Positions 23,305-33,477 of a stretch of DNA of 64,000 nt are shown piece after piece (the first letter of the stretch is position 1; each line of letters opens with the position of its first letter). The DNA comes from Gyromitra esculenta (Eukaryota > Ascomycota > Pezizomycetes > Pezizales > Discinaceae): the NCBI GenBank assembly GCA_038503075.1, contig JBCAML010000016.1, forward strand, positions 558,001-622,000, read 5' to 3'. Under the pieces are notes generated by a model, which did not search any database, was not told where the DNA came from, and worked only from the letters and a program-made list of their open reading frames with translations. The position numbers were made by a program, and so were the translations under genes.

Positions 23305-23529
23305 TCACCCCTTGTTGTCGTCTCTCCCCCCCTTATCTTTCCTCTCATCCTTTCGTTCTCTTTCTGTTCTACAGATATAGCAAGTCTCACTCATAATAAA
23401 TATCTGGCTATGAATAGCGCAGTATGCTTGATGTTTCTTACACATTCCATTCGCCGCCACGCAGTTTCCTTTGAACTTCTTTGGGCAATGGTGTTTGCTT
23501 GTGCGTTGTCGTTTTGCTACACCCGGCAT
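23305..23529 (-). CDS. Small Cys/His-rich protein with one CPKK repeat
   Basis: Frame of 74 residues, single exon. Residues 15-52 fit C-x7-C-x6-C-x2-H-x3-C-x2-H-x9-C-x2-C, the same pattern as each of the four repeats in the protein at 55650-56549, including CPKK, GNC, KHQ and SETCYIC. The eight Cys/His positions could hold two zinc ions. The N-terminus is basic and the C-terminal 20 residues are highly charged (RTERERKDERKDKGGR). Conservation of all eight ligands in a very short frame argues that it is a real coding unit or a recent relic of one. No intron or signal peptide is visible. The family is not one I recognise. Confidence 0.6.
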   Translation of the reverse strand: MPGVAKRQRTSKHHCPKKFKGNCVAANGMCKKHQAYCAIHSQIFIMSETCYICRTERERKDERKDKGGRDDNKG

Positions 23530-26344
23530 CCTGACAGTTGAATACGATGGGCTAGCGGGAGTATCGAGTTAAGAGATAGCTAACTGTTTGCTGTTGTTGT
23601 TGCTGCTTACTCATTAGGTACATTCAACCTAGAGGTTATGGTACTCTTTGGAAGTCTAACGAAGGTGGCTAACCTGAACAACTTGTGAATGAGCTAGTGA
23701 AGGTATAGAACTTGAGCAAGGTTGGCTTCGGTGGTGTAGAAGCCTGTAGAGTTCGAGATCCGTATCCGAACCAGAGATAAAGTTCGTTCTCGTTTCTTCA
23801 GACTGTTGTTTGAGGGATGGGATTAAGTTCATTTATATAAGCCGCCGGACGAAAGAAGGAAAGGTCGGAGGTTTTGCATATCATTCGAGCTTATCGTTTA
23901 GTGAAATAGCAGCTGTCATCGGAGATTTATTTTAGCCTTTTATTATGGCCGATGGAGACAAAACGCATAGACCTACTGATACTGGGCCATGGGAGCTTGA
24001 CTGGAAGTCGGAGAAAAAAAACAAAAATACACCTGTTCTCGTGCTAAGTACACTTTATATACATATATGTACATTAACACGCGCCCTCCCGTAAATTAAA
24101 ACGGTAATCTAATCGTCTATTATGAAGATGATTCATGGGATCAAAAAACTGCACTTCTAGTATCACCCACAGGCTACAAAATAGACACCACATGTGGTTC
24201 ATCCGTTGTCGACAATCCTTTAGCAAGAGTGCCTTGGAAGAGCTTCTTCTTTTTCTGGCGAGAATCGTTATATAGGTAGATCATATGGTAGGACAAAATA
24301 AAAAAGACGTGGAAGAATGCCATATGTGTTCGCAGCTAGCATAAACTCCTGGAATGATTTGTTTGTTTTTTTTGCGGACATTGATTTTCTGATTCACCCC
24401 AACTTAACACATCCCTTCAACTGGTTTGCACCTTGCATCTTCGGTTATCCAGACCCGACATTAGGAGTAAAAGGAAATTATATCCCCAGGTTGACAACCC
24501 CAACTTATTCTTTTCCAGGGAATGTGTGCCCAGTATGCCTACTAACGATGACCTTGGTCCGAACATTGGGTAGCTCTTGAAAATCTCTCGTTTTTTATTC
24601 CACTGTCGTACCCAGAGTATATCACATGCATACATATATATATGTTCTTTATTTTTTTGGGCTGCATTTGTCCAAACCACAGATATAAGGCGAAGCGCTA
24701 ACACCAACGAACATACTGTTTGTCTGAAACCAGGTTATTTTGTTGGGTACAGAGCCTTCCTACTACATGTGACTCTCTTCGTTAATGTGGTTTCTCCCAA
24801 CTAAATGGTGTTTTCCCTTGAGATCTACCGGATACCCCGGGCCGTACAATTAGGCACGCGACCTTCATAACAGATCCGCAATTTAAACAAATCTCAGCCA
24901 AGACCTGGTCCAGATTTCTATAAGAGTTAAAAGAACCAGGTTACCGGGGAGAGCACTCTGCACAAGGCGGGTGAGGGGAAAGCGTGCGGACCCCAGAGTT
25001 CAGGCCATAGGTGGTTTAGCGGGTACTCCCGCAGAAGCACAATAAAAGTATACCCTCACACGATATACTTATTTTATAGTAACCATAGCCGGCTTGGGGA
25101 AATACAAATGCTCCTGTTCGGCGCACAGAAATATACCTGCAGGCGCCTTAAGTATTATGCCGGCCCCCATACAAACTAGTTAGCTGGGTCATGATTAGAG
25201 AATTCGAGCCCCTCGGCTTAGATGGCAATCCGGTATGCATATAGAGAACTCACTCTGAAAACATTGCCGAATTCGAAGTCATATAAAGCCCACAAGGCGG
25301 AAATAAATGAAGGCTGAGAGGTGCGCAGCCAAATGCTACCATCCTGGTGGGTCACTCGGCTCTTTCCCACAACGCATTAATATGCAAGATTTCAATATTT
25401 GAACTCTTGGTTAGCTATAGCCATGCATGTAGTTAAGAGCTTACTACCCTACCAAATCTAAAAACTTCCCACAACCTACATGCCGACCATTAACTCATAA
25501 CCATTAGACAAGAGCCGATATTTAATTTTTTCTTGCCGGGAATAACAATTGTCCTCAGGTGCGCAGGGAGGGAAAAAAAAATCCCGCAATTTGATCTACG
25601 GAACTTGTGCCGACCCTAGTGTTGAAATGCTTCTTAGGACCATATATAACCAATTGTAAACTACATGTAATGATTGGAGCATGTAGAGCGTAAAGTATCC
25701 CGGCCCAATTCCGTTATACTGTGTATATTCATATTGTTTGGAATATCTTTCTGTCTCCTATAAGTGACTATGCGGATCAATTACAGTCCCTCGATCTTCA
25801 ATCCAATATCAGACAATTACATGCAACCGTACCTAATATTTGGAAGTAACGCAGGCTGGGAACAGGCTGAAGAATAATAGATAGCAGTGTAATCTCGAGG
25901 AAATGAAAACAAAGGAACACATCAAGGCTCAATGATAAATGCGAATCAAATTAGACACATGACCGCAATAAATCTTCACATTGTCAAGAAGACGGACTTC
26001 TTCACTCAGTTGCCTTCTACTTTGTGTCGCTAGTTGGCCCAGCAGGGCTGGTATTCCGAGTGGTTGGACTGGGGTTCAGGGTACAGCTGCTGCACACCCT
26101 CTCTCCAATCGGGATCCCTGCTCATGTGGGCCAAAATCCAGTAACCGTAAATGACAAACAGTTCCTGTCCCAATCAGCACCTTTTTGGTTCGCCAGGCTC
26201 CCTATTCTTACTAGGGTGAATGTATCAGCCTAGTTTCGGAGCATTGGTTGTTCCAGAGATCGAGAACTAAGGGTTTTGTCTAGAAAACAAGGGGAAAAAA
26301 AGCTTGTCCTCTCTTCATGCTCAAGGCCGCTCTCGAAAGTAGTC
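23530..26344. other. Long gene-free stretch
   Basis: Apart from a hairpin at 23617-23646 that recurs upstream, I see only short frames without motifs. A minus frame near 24510-24560 (SYPMFGPRSSLVGIL) resembles one near 7635-7680. 24840-25650 looks like old degenerate repeat DNA, but I could not define borders. Confidence 0.45.
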
Positions 26345-26533
26345 AATCTCACTACAGTCGCTCCTGGAATCGCGACGAAACTGGGGCTCTGACGAAAGTA
26401 ACCTGCGAAGCTGCATTTTTGATGCAGAGTAACGAAGGACGGGGCTTGGAACTAGAAATTTCTGTGGTTGCAACCCTTGATCGTCACAGCACTAGTTTCG
26501 TTACGACCCTAGGAGCGATTGTACTAGAGGATT
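26345..26533. mobile_element. MITE-like inverted-repeat element, family C
   Basis: 189 bp. The left arm contains TCGCTCCTGGAATCGCGACG and GAAACTGGGGCTCTGACGA; the complement of the right arm matches over about 50 bases with mixed mismatches. A small second palindrome (CTGCATTTTTGATGCAG) sits in the centre. No coding capacity. Confidence 0.7.
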
Positions 26534-27365
26534 AGCCAATTACAAATGCAAAGACAGGTAGGGCCTTCTCGTAAGGTTGAAGCTGCTAAGCCAGAGTTAT
26601 AGACGTAATTGCCATCAAAACCACCTATAGGACCAGGCCGATCCCAAACTCAAGTGGCTAAGCAATATGGCGTTGTTTGGCATATCAGCTATGGTGCGTG
26701 TACTTGCTGAAAAATAAAGTCTATGAGCTGGGTAAACCTCGGTGGCAATCATCCCATTTCACAGCACAGCCTCTCACCTCTCACCCCTCCCCCCCGCAAC
26801 CAGCTTTTGGCTATCCTGGCTTATGATTTCCTTTGTAGCTGTCCTACTTACACTCGAATCCGTAATTTACCTCTGTTCCGTGGGCCGCAACTGAGCTTCA
26901 CCCACGCCACTGACTTTATTTTTCAGCAAGTATAGCTACATGTAGTCTCATACCCAGCCCGCAAGCCAAAAGCTTGCAGTCTGCGGTTGATTCACAGCAC
27001 TGAGGTCTAGTCTGGCATTCTGTGGACCAGGTTTCTTCATGTATACTATGGAACAAGCCTCTATAAAACCAGGAAAGCATTATTCTTCGGTCAACATGGG
27101 CCCCCATAACCAAGCCCGTAGCTCTATCTCCTCTTCACAAATTATTAAAGCGTTTAGCTATAATAATAGGGTTAGGGTTGTTCGTCTGAAGACATCTGGG
27201 GCTTGTGGGACCCCCACTAAAAAGCCAATGCCCACCAAAAAACCGTTAGAGTAGAGGGAAGCACAGTGCAAAAACAACTACTTCATCCTTGAGATAAGGG
27301 TTTAGCTTGCACAGAGGCTCTTCTAACTTTCCCATGGCGTAGTGCATGCAGGCATATATGATCTG

Positions 27366-27457
27366 TTTGGGGTAAGGAGAGCTTGAACGTAACATCGATG
27401 GATCGATCGGTTAACTCGCACTTGCATGTCCAGGTTCTTCATACCTGTCCTGAGTAC
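27366..27457. mobile_element. Family A element, degenerate copy 3
   Basis: The right end reads CAGGTTCTTCATACCTGTCC, the complement of the GAAGAACCTG core; GATCGGTTAACT in the interior also occurs inside copy 1. The left arm is more decayed. Confidence 0.5.
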
Positions 27458-27795
27458 AATAAAGACTGCGCTTTTGAACTAGCCCTGGCTTTTGACCAAC
27501 CAGAAGCTGATCTGCACCAATCAAATTGCTAGAAATCGGAGCTGGATCTATTTGCGTAAAGTCTCTAATAAGCACATGTACATGAAAGTACCTGCTCGTG
27601 GGCGATGTATATCTAAACAAGTATCTTAGTATCTCCATAGACCTAGCTAAGGTTATATAGTATACAAATCATGAAATGTCACTCACCACCAAGAGCACGG
27701 GGATTAGTTCAGGCAACAAAGGTTTCAATAGTTTCAAAATTTTCTGCCCTATTTATGAGATTTTCAGGCGCTATACGGTAGATGGTTCCCCAAAC

Positions 27796-27933
27796 TGTGC
27801 TTGGGGGCAGGCATGAGGAGCTTAAACATGCAAGCGCGAGTTGGCCAACCAATCAGTTGATGTGCCTGAGGACGAATTAAAAATCGCTACCAACAAAAGC
27901 TACCTTCAGGTTCTTCATGTCTGCCCCGAGTAG
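27796..27933. mobile_element. Family A element, copy 4
   Basis: 138 bp, the same size as copies 1 and 2. The right arm TTCAGGTTCTTCATGTCTGC and the left arm GGGGGCAGGCATGAGGAGCTT are imperfect inverted repeats. Confidence 0.55.
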
Positions 27934-29364
27934 CTAGCCACGGCGCATGGCCAACACTCAATCACTCGCCCTCTCTGAGTAGCGCATGCAATGAGTCTGC
28001 GTTAGCCAGGTTTGTGATCAATATCGCGCGCTTTGCAATTGCATGGGTCATGAGCTTGGACGCGCTTTCCCTTACCCCCCTCGGCGATCGACAACTTCTT
28101 GAACATCCGTGAACCGGGTTAGCAATCGCCCAGCGTCTGCCTGGTTGCCCAAAATCGAACCAGTCTATGCACTTGGATGCCTACGCTATATATATAAGCT
28201 GACCATTGGCGCATGTTCGGTATTTATATTAGCGTCCTACACTTCATTACATATCTTCATATATCCCGCAGAATACCGCGTCTATCAAAGTCCTAAGGAA
28301 CAACACCAGTATGAAATTAAAACAGTCAGGATGTAAAGGGGATTTGGGTCTGCCTTAGCCCAAAGGCGATACTATAGCTATTCCCATGGAAAAGAAAAAA
28401 GGTAGACTGAGAAATCTCTAAGTTTGCAGTCGCACTAGCACCAAGCAGCCATACATACAATATCTCAAGTGGGGAAATGAAATGGGATCCAGATCCCGAG
28501 CAAAAACAACAGAAACATTAGTTGCAAATATATCGATATCGAATTATATTTGACACTGTAAGAAAATAAGCCGAGTGAAATAATAAATAAATAGATAGAT
28601 AACTTTAAGAAATAAGCAAGCTTTAGCCAAAAATTAGGCACTGGCAGTAAATTTCGTTAGATCTCGTGTTAAAGTGCGTGTGCGTATTCCAAGGTCGATT
28701 GATCTAGAGTGCTACATGTAGCTATGTGGCTCAGCATCTTAGAGGTATGGGTGAATACATATGCATCCATGGACCCAGATCCAACTTTAGTTTGGCTCAA
28801 CGTACATCTCTAGCTATAGCGTAGCCTCAGGAAATATAGACATGTACATCGTATACCCCCCATCTAGATTCGAATTTAGGGATCGGAAAAAAAGGATAAA
28901 AGATTATGTGACCAACAGTGGTGTGGAAAGCTGTGTATATTGTGTCGTTGCTTAAATGCTGATATTAATAAGTTAAACAAGAAAAAAACTACCCGCGGCT
29001 GATGCTGTCTTATGCCCATCCTTCGATCTGTAGCGCCAAAACTCGTATCTCGCATGTCTTTCTTCGTAAGAAAAATATTACGCTATCTATAACTGACTTC
29101 TGGAAAATAGGCCGAGCACAAGACAGATCCAGATGCACATACACTCAATTCCAAGAGTAAAAAAACAAAAAAGATTTGGCCTTATAAAGCCAGAAGATCA
29201 ATCCCCCAGACCTAGGTTCTCATCATCAAATATCATATAATCATGCCAGTTAGCCTTTCGTTGGCTCACAATTGAAACTCCTATCCAGTAAATAATATTA
29301 GCTCGTCTCCTGCAAACAAAACATAGCTAACACACCTCTAGAGGTACCAAAAATAGCTACCGTT

Positions 29365-30702
29365 ATGTCCCAGTCCTCTGGAACGTCTGCTAGTGTCTCT
29401 CGAACGTCCACGGTTTGCTACGAACAAGAGCCATTTCACACATTCGAAGCCCTCGTCAAAACCTTATGCACAACAACTATATGGCCCCTCGTCACTAATC
29501 CGGAAGCAATCACAATTCAGCGGATGCGTGGTGGCAGCTATAACCGGGTTATCGGAATTAATGTTTCTAGCAAGACTGTTGTGACTGCTCCGGAAGGTAA
29601 AATTGCCACTGGAGCATACATTTTGCGCATCCCCCGAGGGAAAGTGACTCGAATTGAACAGGAACTTGCTACATTAAGCTTCCTACGAGATCATACCACA
29701 ATTCCCGTGCCGAGGATCATCCAGTTCGATCTGACTTCCAGCAACCCAATCAATAGTAAATACAGTTTACAACAAAGAATCCCCGGAAGCCCATTGTATA
29801 ATGTATATACGAAAATCTCGCAATCCGAGCGATTAGCTATAGTTCGCCAGCTTGCTCAAATTCTCCTTGATATTCAGAAACTTGATTCTCTCACACCAGG
29901 CTTGCTTGAAGCTACCAAGCTTGAGGATGGGAATTCGAAGCTCGTACCAGAAATCAGAGTCGTGGATTTCCAAATCAAAACCTTCATGGACTTTGCTGGA
30001 GACACCTTGTGGGGAGGGATGGAAGACGATTTAGCCAAGCCAAAGTCAACGTTCCAACTCCTACTCGACCAATTCGATGGCTGGCAGAGGTTTGGTCAGA
30101 AATGCAACCGGGGCGAAGAGGAAGATGGGTTGATAGAAAAGTTTCGTGAGGTTACCAGACAGATGAACAGCTTCGATCTCCTACCAGAGACGCCTTATAT
30201 ATTATTCCACCCCGATTTTGCCCCACAAAATATCCAGGTCCACAAGCCAGACGAAATCAGTGAAAAGAATAACAACCTCGCTACCATCTACCAAACGAGG
30301 AGCCAAGTTAGCCACCAGTCTGAGTGGGAAGTTTCAGGTATTCTCGACTGGGACGGCGCCGCTTTCGTACCCCCTTCTGTGGCTTGTACCCCTCCATCGT
30401 GGCTTTGGTCCGATTGGAATACCAACGAAGATGATGATGCGATACTTTACAGCACACAGGATGATCCAGAGGCCCAAGAGAGAAAGGAACTGTTCGACAG
30501 CATCATGGGTTCGACTTATACCGATTTTGCATATTCTGACGGCCACCGCTTTGTACGAAAGTTATTTGAATTCGCAATGGAGGGATTTATTTACTCTCAC
30601 CGTTATGACGATGCAGCGGCCTTCTTCGAGGAATGGGAGAAAAAGGTTCCCGAGATTTCCGAAAAACGTGTTCTCGAACTTACGGAGGAACTGCAACTTT
30701 AA
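29365..30702 (+). CDS. Aminoglycoside-phosphotransferase-like (APH) kinase, copy 1
   Basis: Single-exon frame of 445 residues in the protein-kinase-like APH/choline kinase superfamily. Visible motifs: MRGGSYNRVIGI (glycine-rich start of the N-lobe), YILRIPRG with the likely ATP-binding Lys/Arg region, FHPDFAPQN (Brenner motif, catalytic Asp and metal-binding Asn, about residue 285) and GILDWDGAAFVP (the DFG-equivalent metal-binding Asp). In fungi such proteins are numerous and mostly of unknown substrate; drug resistance should not be inferred. A paralogue in the opposite orientation lies at 52543-53964 and shares long blocks such as HRxxRRLFEFA. This copy lacks the C-terminal basic and cysteine tail of the paralogue. 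Confidence 0.85.
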   Translation: MSQSSGTSASVSRTSTVCYEQEPFHTFEALVKTLCTTTIWPLVTNPEAITIQRMRGGSYNRVIGINVSSKTVVTAPEGKIATGAYILRIPRGKVTRIEQELATLSFLRDHTTIPVPRIIQFDLTSSNPINSKYSLQQRIPGSPLYNVYTKISQSERLAIVRQLAQILLDIQKLDSLTPGLLEATKLEDGNSKLVPEIRVVDFQIKTFMDFAGDTLWGGMEDDLAKPKSTFQLLLDQFDGWQRFGQKCNRGEEEDGLIEKFREVTRQMNSFDLLPETPYILFHPDFAPQNIQVHKPDEISEKNNNLATIYQTRSQVSHQSEWEVSGILDWDGAAFVPPSVACTPPSWLWSDWNTNEDDDAILYSTQDDPEAQERKELFDSIMGSTYTDFAYSDGHRFVRKLFEFAMEGFIYSHRYDDAAAFFEEWEKKVPEISEKRVLELTEELQL

Positions 30703-31856
30703 TTCATCCCATAGGAACAGTTACCTTCCTCCCTCACCTAGACCTCGGGTGAGAAGTTATGATGATACTAAAATATTGACGATTTTTCTTTTTTGATATG
30801 AAACTGATGACCTTTTCACGTTTTCACATTTGCTTTTTATTCGAATTCATATTCTCCTATTTGTTTTTTTTTCTTCTTTTCTTCGTGCGAATTCTTTTTC
30901 TCTGGTAGCAGTTACTGACTACCTAACGTTTATCCTTGCGGTCATATTTCTTAACATGTCCACTTATCTGTTTCTACCAACTTCGTTCGGGACTAGTCCC
31001 TTTTCCATATTTCTGTTTATCTTCTTATCCCTTTCTCCTGTGGCTTCCGAAAATCCTGTATCTTCACCTTTTCACCAGATCGATTTACCTTTCCCCGATG
31101 TCACTTCCTCGCATATCATTATCTCGCTTACCCATCTTTTTTTTAAGACCACAAGCTTACAGCAGGTTTTAGCACCTTATAAACTATTTTCCAGGGTTTA
31201 TTGGGCCGAAGACCCGAATGTAGGATCCCAACCCGAAAGGGCTGAATCGGATGCTTGTTGGGCTTAGTAGACTTTGGTAAAGTATCTCATCGTTTTAACT
31301 AGCAAAGAATATATATTTATCTTCATATGTATGTAGGCCATTGTAATCAACCGCGTTTAAGAGTGAGTGCCACGACCTTTGAAGACTTCAACTTTTAACC
31401 CACCGAAATACGTGTACTTTGTATTTTCAGTCCAAGTGGCACTGGTCTACCAGTATAGAGTCGCAGCTGGGTTATCTGAAAGGGCAAATGTTCGAGTTCG
31501 AATCGTCATAGCATCAGAAATATCGGTGCTTCCTGGAGAAAGACCCCTCCCCCGGGCCTCCTAATTCACTCTCACCATGGTAAAAGAGAAATTAAACTGC
31601 AAGAAATTAGTGACACCTGGCGCTGTAGCTATTCTTGGGCAACATGATATTGATCAATCCAAAAGCCCGCTCGAGAGTTCAGTGGAACCGGATACCGTAT
31701 TTCCCCAATTATAACGAACAGGGCCAGGGCAAGCCAAGCCCACAGGACAGAAGTAGAATATTACTAGTTGAGGCGACAGAGTGCTTACCATTTAGGAGAA
31801 TCTCCATGAGCCTCTACAGTTATCCAGCTAACTATTAAAGAAAGAGCAAAGGTGCA
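30703..31856. other. Intergenic stretch downstream of kinase copy 1
   Basis: A hydrophobic frame at 30830-31267 is most likely pyrimidine-rich 3' flank, not a gene. A tRNA-like B-box word occurs near 31490 but no tRNA folds (see rejected). Confidence 0.5.
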
Positions 31857-32995
31857 TGCAGATTACCTTCCGATTTAAAGGTACGGTTGCAAAATACTCC
31901 GTGGGTGCAAACTACCTCCATCATCGCTAAGCAACAAAAAAAAACCCCCCGGATTTCCATTTCAAAGGTTCGGCAAACATACAGAATAACACGGATTTTG
32001 AGCAGTATGATTCAGAGTAACACACAATCCAAATTGATACACCATGACTAGCGGTTTGTTCTCAACTCCCCCAAACCCTTCTGCAACTCCCAATCCATCA
32101 ACGCTGTCTGGCCGTCTATCGCAAGAGCCATCTATCACAGTCTCCCTATAGGTTCACCATGGCATCATAAGTCCTAGCTCGCTTGCTGTTTGCTCAGGCC
32201 AGTTATTTGACTCCATACAGGAATTTAAAGATGCTGTGCAAAACTGGGCAATTTCTGGCACAGCCAAAATCCATCGATCGGAAAAGCATCTAAAAAAAAA
32301 TACCTGTCGTTCACCTCCTGTACCATTTCTTGCAGTATAATTAGATCTATTTTTTATTTTATTTTGCTAACCGCGGTGTGTCAATTTGAACTGTGTGTTG
32401 TTCTGCATGTTCGCCGTTAAAAGTTACATTATTTAGACCGTAGGTGTTGAGGTAGGAAGAACATTACAGGTTGTTTACACGATGCCCCAACCCCGAATGC
32501 GGGATGCATTTTGCTTCTGATTTTGCGATCTGTGTTGAGAAATTTGCAGAGAGCCTAGTCTGCAACTGCGATCTTGAAATGGGTGTAGGATTCAAACTCC
32601 TACAGTTCTTGAAGGGCCACTATGCTGAACTAACAAGTAAGGTTTGATGGAATGTGCCAGTGGTTGTACAGTTGCGTCCAACAAGACCCTGAATTCAACT
32701 AAAAAAACAAGCTATTACAACAAAACTTACTAGCATGATGAGGCTATCTTCCCAATTGTGTTTTTAAAGCAAGGGTTTATTTTTTTTATTTTTTTAGAGG
32801 GAGGGGCCTGACATCATTTGCTGTGTTGTGGTACTTCAGAAACCGCAGGGACTTGTTGGACGCAACTGTACCGGTAGCGAAAATGATGGAACAAAATTTT
32901 GTCCCGCGCACCTAGTATACAACAGGCGGGAGGGGAGTAGTTTACACCCACGGGGTACTTTACAACCACACCTCTAAATCGGGAGGTAGTCTGCA
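31857..32995. mobile_element. DNA transposon remnant with long terminal inverted repeats
   Basis: The left end (31857-31916) and the complement of the right end (32936-32995) match over about 60 bases, starting TGCAGATTACC and TGCAGACTACC. All ten or so differences in the aligned arms are transitions. The 1.1-kb interior has no transposase frame, so this is a non-autonomous or decayed element. A second inverted repeat is nested inside (32664-32872). Confidence 0.75.
32664..32872. repeat. Nested inverted repeat
   Basis: GTACAGTTGCGTCCAACAAG on the left is exactly repeated in inverted form on the right, about 165 bp apart. It may be a separate short element inserted in the larger one. Confidence 0.65.
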
Positions 32996-33309
32996 ATCTC
33001 AGTTTAGCCTCGTTTATTATAACTGCATATAGGAAAGTAATCCTGAGTCTGAACTAAACTAGAAGGAGTCTGGCCAATTATATTGCTTTAGCCACTCAGT
33101 GAATATCCAAGTTATCGTCATATACTTATTAAATACTCTTCCTAACATATCTATGCATATATGCGCATCCTACATACATGGACTCGGGTTGTAAGGATGC
33201 ATCGATGCTTATCGCACAGTGATATGTACCCCATCCCGATCTCGACAGGGGTTATTTGTATGCACTGAACCTTTGCCTCAGTAGGATTACCTAGTTCGGG
33301 TTACCGGGA

Positions 33310-33477
33310 TACTATCCTCGGTCAGCCAAATGCTAGGGCGGGCCAAATGCTAGAACGCGGATTCCGCTAAGAAAACTTGCTTATATCCAGCAGGGTAACC
33401 AATTTTTGCCAACGAGAAATACAACCAACCCTCTTAGCATTTGGACCGTCCTAGCATTTGGCTGATCAAGTATAGTA
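33310..33477. mobile_element. MITE-like element, family D (TACTAT ends)
   Basis: 168 bp. Both arms start TACTAT, then TCAGCCAAATGCTAGG, and each arm holds the word CCAAATGCTA twice, 18 bp apart. TA at both outer ends is compatible with a Tc1/mariner or pogo type target duplication. No coding capacity. Confidence 0.75.

Larger units (their letters stand above)
26534..29364. other. Gene-poor stretch with family A elements
   Basis: No supported gene. It holds at least two family A element copies (27366-27457, 27796-27933). The last few hundred bases are the probable upstream region of the kinase at 29365. Confidence 0.5.

Noticed and set aside
26024..26233. 69-residue frame in gene-free DNA
   Set aside because: No motif, paralogue or intron structure to support it.
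27165..27180. Telomere-like TTAGGG words
   Set aside because: Only about two units; chance is enough.
30830..31267. 145-residue hydrophobic frame after kinase copy 1
   Set aside because: Phe/Leu/Ser-rich product of a pyrimidine tract; no start context or conserved motif.
31440..31520. Possible tRNA or tRNA-derived SINE (GAGTTCGAATCG word)
   Set aside because: The B-box word is good, but the T-arm and acceptor stems do not pair and no anticodon arm is visible.
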